Below are positions 49,515 through 58,913 of a stretch of 64,000 bases of DNA, piece by piece. Source of the stretch: Notospermus geniculatus. Taxonomy: Eukaryota; Nemertea; Pilidiophora; Heteronemertea; Lineidae. The DNA is taken from positions 31,413 to 95,412 of the forward strand of contig NMRB01000707.1 in the NCBI GenBank assembly GCA_002633025.1, written 5' to 3'. The translations under genes and the position numbers were made by a program. Numbering within the stretch: the first letter of the stretch is position 1; each line of letters starts with the position of its first letter. The notes under the pieces are model-generated. The model saw only the letters and a program-made list of their open reading frames with translations, made no database searches and was not told where the DNA came from.

Positions 49515-50267
49515 CTAGGCGGCCACGAGAAGATTGACCTTCTTCTTGTGTCTCTTGGATTGCAATTCTCGCGCCGCGATGTCAGACGGACTATCGACCT
49601 TCGTTACGTTCGGGCCCAGCGACGTGGACGACGGCATGATCATTCTCCTGCCGTTGTTTCCCGCCGCATCGGCGTCGTGCGGGGAGGTCCCCGTGGCGGC
49701 ACTTATCATCTCTTGCATCTTGATACCGTTGTCTTTAATGCATTTTGCGTGACTGGCTGCATCCAGACAGTCGTACATGGTGGATATTGGTACCATGTCA
49801 TGAATGCGGTTGAAAAACTTCAATCGGTACGTCGCCTTGCTCGAATTGACTATGCCCGCACCGTCCATGTCAAATGTGGCGTCGTCGAATTCGTTCATCA
49901 TGTGATAATTTTTCCACAGCTCAACCATCTCGTCTCTATCGTCGTCGCTCACGGTCGGATCCGATGCCAGTATGTGAGTGACCTGAGTGGCCGCGCGCTC
50001 GTCTAGTCCCATGCTGGTCAACATCCTGTAGACGGCGGACACGTATTGCACGTTGTCGTAATACTGTCGTTTCAGTACCTCGCCCGCATCTTCGCACGTC
50101 GACACCTTGTCGTATTCGCCATTGACTTTATTGGCGAAGGCTCCAGCGAAAAGAACTCGGGCGTCATTCACCGAGTCCACGTGATTCACATACCACACGT
50201 CGCATAGTTGCAATATCCTTTTCGATAGATATTTAGCTATTCGAGTGCACCCGATGTACCCGCCCAT
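49515..50267 (-). CDS. Unknown protein (250 aa)
   Basis: ATG 50267 (MGGYIGCTRIAKYLSKRIL). Predicted mostly helical, with an acidic middle (DPTVSDDDRDEMVELW) and a basic C-terminal end (LQSKRHKKKVNLL) that could be a nuclear signal. It is divergent from the gene at 50283 with only 15 bp between start codons, so the promoters must overlap the coding sequence of the neighbours. No family recognised. Confidence 0.75.
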   Translation of the reverse strand: MGGYIGCTRIAKYLSKRILQLCDVWYVNHVDSVNDARVLFAGAFANKVNGEYDKVSTCEDAGEVLKRQYYDNVQYVSAVYRMLTSMGLDERAATQVTHILASDPTVSDDDRDEMVELWKNYHMMNEFDDATFDMDGAGIVNSSKATYRLKFFNRIHDMVPISTMYDCLDAASHAKCIKDNGIKMQEMISAATGTSPHDADAAGNNGRRMIMPSSTSLGPNVTKVDSPSDIAARELQSKRHKKKVNLLVAA

Positions 50268-50282
50268 GACGACAACACGACG

Positions 50283-52142
50283 ATGAACGAAGAAGATTGG
50301 GACAGATACCGTTTTTCCGCCTTTCTGTCGACCGGACGGGATTACGTGCGAAAATGGGGCAGACGGAGGATGTTGGACGTCGACGCGGTGGTGTCCGATT
50401 GCAACTTTTGTCGTTTCGTGAGGAACGTCGACCGCCTAACGTGGTTCGCCGATGGCACGATAAAGGCACGAGTGAAACAGATCAACGCGTTTGCCAGACG
50501 TCTGCCGGATACGATGACCGGCGTCCTGACGACGTTGTGCTACGTGAAACACGTCTTCTCCACTTACAACGGACACGCCGACGAAGTGTCCGACGACGTT
50601 CTCGACATCGATCCCGTCTCGATATTGTTTCATTGCGTGGTGGGGTGTTGCATCAACGACGTCAACTACAAAGGATCCATAGGCACGTTGTTCAGGAAAG
50701 CCATACTCGCACCGGCGTCGTTGGTCGAAAATCGTCGCCGAGATATTGAAGAACAGGACAGAAACGAGAACGGACAAGATGCGCCCGAGGACGACGACGA
50801 TGACGATGACGACGATCTTTACACACTCAAACAATTCTGTGTTCAATTTATAGACGATGCAAAAAAGGGATGCGACGGCGAGACCTGCGTCAATTCCGAT
50901 AACGGTGACATGGGCAGCGCACTAGACGCACGCGTCTTCGACGATGCTCGGTTTTGTGTGGATCCCGCTTGGATAAATCGACACGTGGACAACGTAACTC
51001 CGGTTCAGTTTTACGACGGAGGGACGTCCTACGCAAAGTGTCAACCGGGTCTCTTTTATTCATCCCCGTTAGCCCCGCCGAAACGACACGACGATCGGCG
51101 AGAGAACACCGACGATGGCACGGTGGCAGCGTCGTCGTCCGTCTTCGATCTAATCGCCGCAGGTGGACGACAGGAGACGGAAGACGATGACAGCGACACC
51201 GAAGGACACGACGACCGCAGTTACGTGGACTTCTTCTCGACGTCAGCGAACGCCACGAATGGCGGAGATGTAACATCGTCCGCGACCGCAGATTCGGCGA
51301 CAAGACGACTCGCGTCCGTTCTGCACAAACGAGAAGTCAGACTGAACGATTTGTCTCGCCGCGTGACGGACCTACTTCACATGCACAACGCCTCCACGGA
51401 CCTGTCTCCCAAGGGTCGCAACTACGTCGACACCGTCAACCAGTCCTTCGGCGAGTGCGTCTGGTGCACCCTGTGCATGTTTCCGCCAATGGCCTGCGTG
51501 GTGAACGACCTGGCGGTGATGGCCAAGCACAAGATGAGACTCTGTGGCATCGGTACCAACGAAGATGCGTCTCTGAGCGTGGGCGAAAAGAGAGAGAGGA
51601 GCGACGCCGTGCCGACGTTTGATCTACGCAAGAGTTCGCTGAGCGCTCAAGTGTTAGAGATGACATTCGACGAATGGTACGACGAAAAATACCCATTCTT
51701 GCACAGAGTGCTGACCGGCGTGTACGGCGAGGAACACGTTCGAAAGTCCAGGATTTTGGACACGTTGTGGCGACACTTGTCTCCTTCTAACTACGTGTAC
51801 TGCAAGAGTAACACGCGCAAGGCCGTGGCCAATTCGGACCAGAGGCGCACGGCCCGGTGCATGTTACCCTACGCATTGCACGCGGCCGACCTATTGGTCG
51901 AATATGCGACGTCCAGACGCAATAAGAAAAAATCGATGTCGAAAGCGCAGATGACAATTTTGACCAGATTGGGCAACGCTCACGGCCTCTACGTCTCATT
52001 ATGCAACAGACGAGCGGTACCGGTCGACTCGGTCAGGACGCGCAAGAGAACGCATCGAGAAACCGTCAGGGCGGTCGACAACACAACTTTAGACACACTG
52101 TTGGACAGATGCGTGAGGGGTAACATGATCAGACTGTCGTGA
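50283..52142 (+). CDS. Unknown Cys-containing protein (619 aa)
   Basis: ATG 50283 (MNEEDWDRYRFSAFL). The N-terminal third has CNFC and a run of Cys (FHCVVGCCINDVNY). A central acidic linker (DDDDDDDDD) and a serine/acidic region follow. The C-terminal half has GECVWCTLCMFPP and a helical region. Such Cys pairs occur in packaging factors such as UL28 and UL32, and the gene sits beside the terminase, but this is only a positional hint. No specific motif allows an assignment. Confidence 0.75.
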   Translation: MNEEDWDRYRFSAFLSTGRDYVRKWGRRRMLDVDAVVSDCNFCRFVRNVDRLTWFADGTIKARVKQINAFARRLPDTMTGVLTTLCYVKHVFSTYNGHADEVSDDVLDIDPVSILFHCVVGCCINDVNYKGSIGTLFRKAILAPASLVENRRRDIEEQDRNENGQDAPEDDDDDDDDDLYTLKQFCVQFIDDAKKGCDGETCVNSDNGDMGSALDARVFDDARFCVDPAWINRHVDNVTPVQFYDGGTSYAKCQPGLFYSSPLAPPKRHDDRRENTDDGTVAASSSVFDLIAAGGRQETEDDDSDTEGHDDRSYVDFFSTSANATNGGDVTSSATADSATRRLASVLHKREVRLNDLSRRVTDLLHMHNASTDLSPKGRNYVDTVNQSFGECVWCTLCMFPPMACVVNDLAVMAKHKMRLCGIGTNEDASLSVGEKRERSDAVPTFDLRKSSLSAQVLEMTFDEWYDEKYPFLHRVLTGVYGEEHVRKSRILDTLWRHLSPSNYVYCKSNTRKAVANSDQRRTARCMLPYALHAADLLVEYATSRRNKKKSMSKAQMTILTRLGNAHGLYVSLCNRRAVPVDSVRTRKRTHRETVRAVDNTTLDTLLDRCVRGNMIRLS

Positions 52143-52263
52143 TGATATTGCGAAGAACATAACATTCGTGACGTCTCACATATTTCAAACAATTTTGTAC
52201 GTTTTATTTCATTCACGCGCCACGTCGCGTGATTTTCAAATACAATATTGTTCGTCAAGCAAT

Positions 52264-54021
52264 TCACGCGACTCTGTTGGTTCCCACTAAGTACGTGTAA
52301 CTATCCGGCATGCCTCCCCTTCCCGTGACGTGGTTCGGTCCCCTGCCGATCTCGTCGAGTTCAACGAACATCTGTTCGGGTCTCATCTCGATGTCTTTGG
52401 TCACCACGACAGCGTAGATGACAGCAATCGCCATGTCGTCCGTCTTGTACAAGGCTCGTCTGTATTCGGCCAACGCGTCTCCTCTGCAAGACATGTCTGA
52501 TCGTCTTCCTGTAGAGTTCTTCCCGGTTATGAAACATCCAGATCCGTTGGATTTCTTCTTCATCTCGACATTATCTAACTGAATCTTGACGCACTGGCAC
52601 ACGGATAGACCGGGCATGTTCAGCGACTTGCTGATTATGGTGACAGCACAGTGCAATCGACACCTGTTGAACACCGTCGAGTAGAACGTGTACACGTCTA
52701 TTAATTTTCGCCCGGTTACGCGAAAACCGATCTTGACGCGACGTTCTTTCAGTGCCAATCTGCTCGCCATCACCACGTTGTCCTCGTCGTGATCTTCTGT
52801 TCCGTCATCGTAGTCGTCGGCTTCGTATCGTTCTCGTTCCATATCGTCCTCTTCGGATGACGACGATGTAACGGTCATATTGTTTCCCTTTCGACGTCGA
52901 CGCTCCACTCGGCGTTCTCGTCGCTTACGGTTGAGTTCCAGTTTTCGCTTTCTATTCTTGGACGCCTTGTAACGGTGTTCCCGTTCCAGATCGTCTTCGT
53001 CTTCCATATGTCGCGCGACGCATCTGACCGTGGTGAACAGGATTCGTACATCGTTTTCTTTGGCAATGCTTCCCCCGTAGTACCGCTGCGATACGAAGTA
53101 CCGGAAAGCGTCCAGACAGAAACTATTCGCTTCCGGTGCCAACACGACGGTCCGGAAGTATCCGTTGTAGAGGACGGTGATCACATCGATAATGTTGATC
53201 AACACATGACTCATGGCTCGCGCACTGTCTTTACGCGTCTCGTCGACGAAATCACTCTTGAAGTGTTCCACGGCCAGCAAGACATATTCGACGTCGTGGT
53301 TCGACGAGGACGCCGGTGTGGCCGTGACCACGAAGGCCATAGCATTGTAAGATAGATCCGTATCGAAAGGAGCCGGATCCAGGTACACGACAACCTGCCG
53401 TCCGATCAGATAATCGGTTCGTCGTCCCTCCACGTAATCCATGATAGGAAACAGGCGAGTGACCAAGTGCCTCTTCCCGTCCTCGTTCGCCAACCGCGCC
53501 GAGTCACCGGGTTTGAGCAGTTTACCCATCTGACGAGCACCGTGATCGTCCGGACCAATGACCGAATCGGACTTGATCAGCACGTTGGTGGTGACCACGC
53601 CCGTCTCGGCCAACATGGCGGCCCTGCTCCGTTCGTCTTGGTTACTGTCGCCAGTCGAGTCCGTGATGCGGGTGAACAGCGTGGAGATCTGTTTGTAGGA
53701 CTGATTCATATTGACGTGTCCTGGCGATGACATGAAACAACACCAGCACCGATTAAAAGCGATGTTTTTGTTCTCATCGCTGAGGAAGGCCATGATGTGA
53801 TTTTCGCACACGTAGGTCAGACGGTTGAATAAAATGTGGTCGGACCGGAGGCCGTCCAAGTCGACGAATCGTTTCTTATCCTGTCCCAATTTCTGGGAAC
53901 TGGTTAGACAGATGTGACCCTGATCCGTGATCATCAGGGGGATGATCTCGTTGTAAATCGAGACGGGCAGAAAGTTACATTCGTCTAACTTGGCGTCGTT
54001 GATGGTCAGCCCTCTCAGCGA
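52264..54021 (-). CDS. Terminase large subunit (UL15-type), exon 2
   Basis: An acceptor CTTTGCAG at 54022-54024 opens this exon in phase 0, matching exon 1; the spliced product would be 919 aa. It starts with a region equivalent to Walker B and motif III (LTINDAKLDEC, HICLTSSQ), in which the usual DE of Walker B reads ND. The RNase-H-like nuclease follows: VVVYLDPAPF (Asp549 of the joined protein), VVLAPEANSF and TDDMAIAVIYAV supply the three acidic positions known in UL15/UL89. A basic insert (KNRKRKLELNRKRRERR-like) and an acidic insert lie between the second and third motifs and explain the extra length. The terminase packages and cuts concatemeric DNA into capsids. AATAAA on this strand is at 52203-52208. 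Confidence 0.92.
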   Translation of the reverse strand, partial: SLRGLTINDAKLDECNFLPVSIYNEIIPLMITDQGHICLTSSQKLGQDKKRFVDLDGLRSDHILFNRLTYVCENHIMAFLSDENKNIAFNRCWCCFMSSPGHVNMNQSYKQISTLFTRITDSTGDSNQDERSRAAMLAETGVVTTNVLIKSDSVIGPDDHGARQMGKLLKPGDSARLANEDGKRHLVTRLFPIMDYVEGRRTDYLIGRQVVVYLDPAPFDTDLSYNAMAFVVTATPASSSNHDVEYVLLAVEHFKSDFVDETRKDSARAMSHVLINIIDVITVLYNGYFRTVVLAPEANSFCLDAFRYFVSQRYYGGSIAKENDVRILFTTVRCVARHMEDEDDLEREHRYKASKNRKRKLELNRKRRERRVERRRRKGNNMTVTSSSSEEDDMERERYEADDYDDGTEDHDEDNVVMASRLALKERRVKIGFRVTGRKLIDVYTFYSTVFNRCRLHCAVTIISKSLNMPGLSVCQCVKIQLDNVEMKKKSNGSGCFITGKNSTGRRSDMSCRGDALAEYRRALYKTDDMAIAVIYAVVVTKDIEMRPEQMFVELDEIGRGPNHVTGRGGMPDSYTYLVGTNRVA

Positions 54022-54294
54022 CTGCAAAGACAAAACGTTTACTATATAATAAAAAGTCACACGATTTATTTCGTATATACAACAATCTTCGTTCGTGCAC
54101 TTTTGAACAGCTCTCTCGTCGCACTTTGTTCGTTACCGGTGTTACACGTTTGCGGACACTGCACAGTACACTCGATACAATACGTTTTACATCTGTGTCA
54201 TTTCTGTTGCATCACTCGCACGTCTGATTTCCGAATACAATATCAAGTACAAGATATGATGTCGACCACGTGGAATTTGCGAGTGGCGACCGAA

Positions 54295-55599
54295 TTACAC
54301 AAGAACGTGGCTGTCGTCAGTGTACCTCGGAGGAGGTGGCGATGTATTGAGAAAGTTTATGTTATCGCCAGTATTGACAAGTGGTGGCGGCGGTGGCGGT
54401 GGCGGCGGACCATCATCAATGTCGAGTCTACGTCCACGGCCACTTCCTTGTTTTCTGAATAGGCGACTTCGAGTCGTGCGCGAGACATCGTTCAAGTCGC
54501 CGTCTTCGATACACAACATGCTCGCGTACGTGGGATCGTCGTTGTGTCCTCTGCGATACCCCCACTTGTGACACACGTAACCGGAAAGTCCAACTGCACC
54601 TGCCAGACAAACGCTGGTTACCGCTAAGGCGATCACAATCGCCTTGCACCCTTCATTTGTCGTCTGTTCGGCGCCAGTCACCCTATCCAAACAGTTTCGG
54701 TCAGGCATGCGTGCAAGCTCACAACCATTGTCGACATCCGTCGTTTCCTCGATTGGACGTGCTGGTGGCGAAGTACAGACATGCGGTCGTGATGTATGAT
54801 CCCGGTGTTTCGATGTCGCTGACGTAGCCGTTGATGGTCGTGTTGCTATCGCTGTGACGTCGACACCATCGCCGTATCCACGACACTGTCGATCGTTTCG
54901 TACCGGAGTAAATAAATATTCCGTTTGATCAAAGGTGCTTGTGTCGTCCCTGTAGACGAATTTAAACGTCACCACATTACTGACAGTGCGAGGTACAGTC
55001 CCACACATTATCAGAGAACCGGCACATCTTGACAACTTTGACTTGTCCACAATCTCAACTTTATCGTTCGCGGATAAATTGGATATTATTATCACGACAT
55101 AGTTCCCCTGACCGTCGTCTGTCTGCGTTTTGTTCGTTTGGACGACGAACTGTCGGATGCGTCGGAGTTGACCGTTCACGTACAGTTTGCAGTCGCCGTC
55201 GTCCATGATCACAGCCAACATGCTACTCTGGCTCGCGGTGTGCGCGGGGTCTGGATGACACTTCAACACCTTGACGTTTTCCGCGAGCGACAATATCGAA
55301 GTGGTGTAAACGTACGTGTTATTTGCGAGCATATCGACAGCTCCTTTATGCAGAGATCGGACAGTAGGGCAATCAGGGCGCAGTCCGTGGCGTTCTCCGT
55401 GTCTGTTGAACTGTATTAAGTTGCGTGAAGGCACGCGAGATAACTTCACCGTCATACTATGACCGTCGTCCGACGGAGTGATCAGAACCGTCTGATCGTG
55501 CAAGAGGTCCACGATATTCACTGTCTCAGTGTTTCCGAGTGTAGCACTTACAGCAACGATTATCATCACGATCAGTGAGAAGAGTGCAACGATACCCAT
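54295..55599 (-). CDS. Type I membrane glycoprotein with PPxY-containing tail (434 aa)
   Basis: ATG 55599 begins a signal peptide (MGIVALFSLIVMIIVAVSA); the frame is open upstream only to a GTG. The ectodomain has N-glycosylation sites (NNTY, NLSA) and paired Cys, then a Ser/Thr/Pro stalk. A transmembrane helix (AIVIALAVTSVCLAGAVGLSGYV, about 335-357) precedes a cytoplasmic tail with nine consecutive prolines and PPPPRY near the C-terminus, which fits a PPxY WW-domain ligand used by some viruses to recruit NEDD4-type ligases. The gene lies inside the terminase intron on the same strand. A TATATA element at 55846-55853 on this strand may be its promoter; the remainder of 55600-55982 shows no gene. 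Confidence 0.85.
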   Translation of the reverse strand: MGIVALFSLIVMIIVAVSATLGNTETVNIVDLLHDQTVLITPSDDGHSMTVKLSRVPSRNLIQFNRHGERHGLRPDCPTVRSLHKGAVDMLANNTYVYTTSILSLAENVKVLKCHPDPAHTASQSSMLAVIMDDGDCKLYVNGQLRRIRQFVVQTNKTQTDDGQGNYVVIIISNLSANDKVEIVDKSKLSRCAGSLIMCGTVPRTVSNVVTFKFVYRDDTSTFDQTEYLFTPVRNDRQCRGYGDGVDVTAIATRPSTATSATSKHRDHTSRPHVCTSPPARPIEETTDVDNGCELARMPDRNCLDRVTGAEQTTNEGCKAIVIALAVTSVCLAGAVGLSGYVCHKWGYRRGHNDDPTYASMLCIEDGDLNDVSRTTRSRLFRKQGSGRGRRLDIDDGPPPPPPPPPLVNTGDNINFLNTSPPPPRYTDDSHVLV

Positions 55600-55982
55600 G
55601 GTCGACTGTTCTTTTTGTCTCCTCGAATAGCGAACAAAGTACGTTAACACACGAAACGAGAAACGTTCAACTTTATTCGACGTGTGAAGTGCGTCGTCGA
55701 GAGTTCACGCACACGGCCACTGTCCGAGAGTGAACACGAATACGTAAATCCGTAAACGTTCGATCGAAGGTCTCTCTTCGTCCACTACTACTGTTATCAC
55801 AACGCGGGTGAGTGCATTCTGACCGATGCATCGCCACAATTGCGCTTATATACACCCTTCCTATAACAGGAAGTGACGTAAATGGGCCCAGTCCCGATTC
55901 GATATCAGGGGACGTAACGCTTCAACACGCTCATTCTCGGCCGAGTTACAGAACGTGATCCTCGCGACTTCTCGGAGTCATC

Positions 55983-56900
55983 ATGAATTGCATCGTGGAC
56001 GGATGTCAGTACGTCAAACTGTCGACCTTCCGTAAGCCATCGGGCGTGGACTACGACGCCGACAAGGATTACGCGAATACGTTATACTCCTTTCTGACTC
56101 TGGGTTCGTCGAGTGAACGAGTGGACAACGTGTACGTGTGTCCCACGCACAAAGAACTTCACACCTGTTATGGCGGCCACACTTGCGTGGTGATCGAACC
56201 GGACAAGACGTGCGCGTTCTCTAAACGCGACGTGTGTAGGATGAACAAGGAACGCGACCCGGTTGTCACGCCGACCAGGCTCTATTTGGAAGAACCGGCC
56301 ATCCATGACACGTTGTTCTGCGCAGAAAAGTGTAGAGAATTCTACAGACATCGGACGCTGCAGAAGGCTTACGACAACGCCATTCTGTCGGCTTACGATT
56401 TTCGCACGTACATTCTGGAATACGTGCACCAACGGTGCGACCTGTCCAAAGTCGGCGTCGACACGTTGGAGAACATGACAAAGATTACGTACTCTGCGTA
56501 CGTGCGATTTTGCAACGTAAACAAGAAGAAACACAACTTGACGATCGATTCGTTCATGTTCAATTCCAAGGCACGAATATATGACATCGGTGATTGCATG
56601 GTGAAGAATCTACCGCCGCGAGATGACGTCTCTTCGTCGCACACAACGGCACCGCCGACAACATCGATGTACAAATCGAGAAAACAGAATATCATGTTTA
56701 AGAAATACATCAACGAACTGATCTCGATGAGTCTACTGAACAAGAACAAGCGCGACAACGACGTCGTCGACTGTTTAACACAGGACGATCCGTATGTGGT
56801 CAAGCGACGAATGAAACTATGTCGAACAAACATCGTCGCAAACACGCCACGTACGCGCGAGAGAGTCGGTTGGAAACCGAGTCGATCGAAGACAACATAA
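55983..56900 (+). CDS. Cys/His-rich protein (305 aa), nested in terminase intron
   Basis: ATG 55983 (MNCIVDGCQYVKLST). Residues about 55-90 contain a dense Cys/His cluster (CPTHKELHTCYGGHTC, then CAFSKRDVC), very likely a zinc-binding domain. The C-terminal third is basic. It lies antisense inside the terminase intron, where HSV has UL16 (373 aa) and UL17; UL16 is also Cys-rich, but position and composition alone do not show homology. It overlaps the next gene by 82 nt. Confidence 0.8.
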   Translation: MNCIVDGCQYVKLSTFRKPSGVDYDADKDYANTLYSFLTLGSSSERVDNVYVCPTHKELHTCYGGHTCVVIEPDKTCAFSKRDVCRMNKERDPVVTPTRLYLEEPAIHDTLFCAEKCREFYRHRTLQKAYDNAILSAYDFRTYILEYVHQRCDLSKVGVDTLENMTKITYSAYVRFCNVNKKKHNLTIDSFMFNSKARIYDIGDCMVKNLPPRDDVSSSHTTAPPTTSMYKSRKQNIMFKKYINELISMSLLNKNKRDNDVVDCLTQDDPYVVKRRMKLCRTNIVANTPRTRERVGWKPSRSKTT

Positions 56901-58906
56901 CTCGACTGGTCTACTCGAGGACACACTTCGCCAACAGACTCCGATCCGCCGAACCCCGCACGTTGCTCTTTTCTATACAATGGCACGAGGACGAACAACT
57001 GGATCTCACCTCTCGCAATCGAGTGGGCTATTCGGTCGGACCGATGACCAAGTACGGTACGATGCGAGCCGACGAGCACGGACGTTATCCCGATCCGTTA
57101 CCAGATCTGGTTTACAGATTAGGTCACTACCAACGATACGGAACGACGGAAGCGAACGGACCGACGCGAGTGAGCTGTACAGATTTCAAACACGTCGACA
57201 AGTTTTACAAGTCGGAGATGCGGTTCGGTAAACACGTCCTTGTCTTTAAGGTCCCACTGGTTCCAAACGCCAAGTTGGCTTACGTCGAGCTGGTGGACCA
57301 GCGAAGTGGTAACGTGACGTTCTTGCTATCGCGATGCACCGAATATCACAATCCTTACAACACTGACGAAAAACGGTTCACTGACTACAAGGTGGTGGTG
57401 GACGACACGCCACCACCTGCCAAACGGAGTCTGGTCGGAAAAGCCGGCGAACGTGCCCATGACACCGGTGACGTCGGAAGAACAGTCGTGGTAGAAAATC
57501 CGTTGGAATTGGAGACCGACGAGATGCAGTTTATCGCCAACATGTTAGCGTACGACAACACCGACGGCGTGGCACAGGACACCGACGACGTTGCACGTCC
57601 GGAAATCACCAACCGCGCGGTTAACAACGTCGATGTCGAACAGCGACAAGAGGACGCGGTTACAGTCGACGCCTGTTTGGGTCTTCCTCCCCCGGAGTTT
57701 AAAGAAGACTTAAGATGGCGACGGGTGTCACAACAGGACGTCCAGCGTCTGTCCACGAAACACAGACGATATCTATTCGGAGCGGTGTGGGTCAACGAAA
57801 GACACTGGAAAACGTGTTACTCGATATGGGGTGACGGCACAGAAGACGTGGCCTGGCCGTCGGTCGATCTGTACGACATAGTCACTCTCGGGCACCAATT
57901 GGGAGACAGTCTCGTTGTCAAAATGATAGATTCGCTGCGTCTGACACACATGCCAAACCTGGTGCGCAAGTACGTGTCTAGCGTCGACTTGTCGTATCTC
58001 AACTGTAAATTGTACGACGAAACGGGCGTGTGGACTGCGACCGACCCGATAGAGACGGAACGAACCGCCGACGACGAGGACGCCGAAATCGCATTGACCG
58101 TCGAGACGCTGAAGACGGTCTTGTTCGTGGCCTACTCTAAGCGATACGACGCCGAAAAACTGTCTCTGCCGACGTACGAAATGTTCGATTTTAACAATGC
58201 CTACCTCCAGATGGACTACGTGAACGCATACGCCCACGACGTGCAGACCAGTAAGGATCCTTATAACGCGCTGAGTAACGACTACATGATGCAATTGTTG
58301 AGCGCTCGACGTCCCAGAGATTCGGTGGTCAGACAACAACCATTCGTGAGAGTCGTGGGCCAAGTTGCACCGACATTGAATGTGAACACGATAGACGACA
58401 GTCAGATATACGACATCCGATCGGATCGCAACCCGTTGATTATTAGAACGCGGGTGCTGTGGAACCGGTACACCCCCGATGACCCTCAAGGCACACCCGA
58501 GATAACGTCGGTCGAGAGGTACAGAGGCGGCGTGACGACCACGGCGGAATGGGTGAAGCGAGAGATGATCGCCAAGGGTAAACGGTGCATCGGCACGATG
58601 GTTAAGCGCTTGGACGCGTTAGCTAACGGACTGCTAAAGTGTTCACCTCGAGACTTCAACGACACTACCGACGAAAGAAACGAAGCGGTGGAACGGCGGA
58701 TGTCGTCCATCTACTACGAAGGATTGGACGACGACGTAATAACGGTATACGACGTTGGCGGAGAGACTTGCGTGTTGACAAGCAATCTTCCACCGTCTCA
58801 TTGTCTTTACGCTCCCAAACCGTGTCTCGACGCAAACGAACTAACCAAGGTCGCCGTCTTATTAGACAAGACGTCCACGCACTTCAACTACACGAAGATT
58901 ATATAG
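56819..58906 (+). CDS. Unknown protein (695 aa), nested in terminase intron
   Basis: ATG 56819 (MSNKHRRKHATYARES). A basic N-terminus precedes a large globular body; an acidic, Thr-rich linker occurs at about 200-290 and a second one around 420. The stop at 58906 lies 7 bp from the antisense terminase exon 1. Its length is close to HSV UL17 (703 aa), a capsid-associated packaging protein in the equivalent intron position, but order of the two nested genes is reversed relative to HSV and no motif supports homology. AATAAA on this strand is at about 59055. Confidence 0.8.
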   Translation: MSNKHRRKHATYARESRLETESIEDNITRLVYSRTHFANRLRSAEPRTLLFSIQWHEDEQLDLTSRNRVGYSVGPMTKYGTMRADEHGRYPDPLPDLVYRLGHYQRYGTTEANGPTRVSCTDFKHVDKFYKSEMRFGKHVLVFKVPLVPNAKLAYVELVDQRSGNVTFLLSRCTEYHNPYNTDEKRFTDYKVVVDDTPPPAKRSLVGKAGERAHDTGDVGRTVVVENPLELETDEMQFIANMLAYDNTDGVAQDTDDVARPEITNRAVNNVDVEQRQEDAVTVDACLGLPPPEFKEDLRWRRVSQQDVQRLSTKHRRYLFGAVWVNERHWKTCYSIWGDGTEDVAWPSVDLYDIVTLGHQLGDSLVVKMIDSLRLTHMPNLVRKYVSSVDLSYLNCKLYDETGVWTATDPIETERTADDEDAEIALTVETLKTVLFVAYSKRYDAEKLSLPTYEMFDFNNAYLQMDYVNAYAHDVQTSKDPYNALSNDYMMQLLSARRPRDSVVRQQPFVRVVGQVAPTLNVNTIDDSQIYDIRSDRNPLIIRTRVLWNRYTPDDPQGTPEITSVERYRGGVTTTAEWVKREMIAKGKRCIGTMVKRLDALANGLLKCSPRDFNDTTDERNEAVERRMSSIYYEGLDDDVITVYDVGGETCVLTSNLPPSHCLYAPKPCLDANELTKVAVLLDKTSTHFNYTKII

Positions 58907-58913
58907 TACTCAC

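Larger units (their letters stand above)
54022..58913 (-). other. 4892-bp terminase intron containing three genes
   Basis: The 5' splice site is AAC|GTGAGT (donor at 58913) and the 3' site is TTTGCAG at 54022; both flanking exons are in phase 0. The intron holds one complete gene on the same strand and two on the opposite strand. In mammalian herpesviruses UL15 also has one intron with two opposite-strand genes inside it (UL16, UL17). Confidence 0.85.

Noticed and set aside
55983-58906. Naming the two nested genes UL16 and UL17
   Set aside because: Strand and size are suggestive, but the order is reversed relative to HSV and no diagnostic motif was found.
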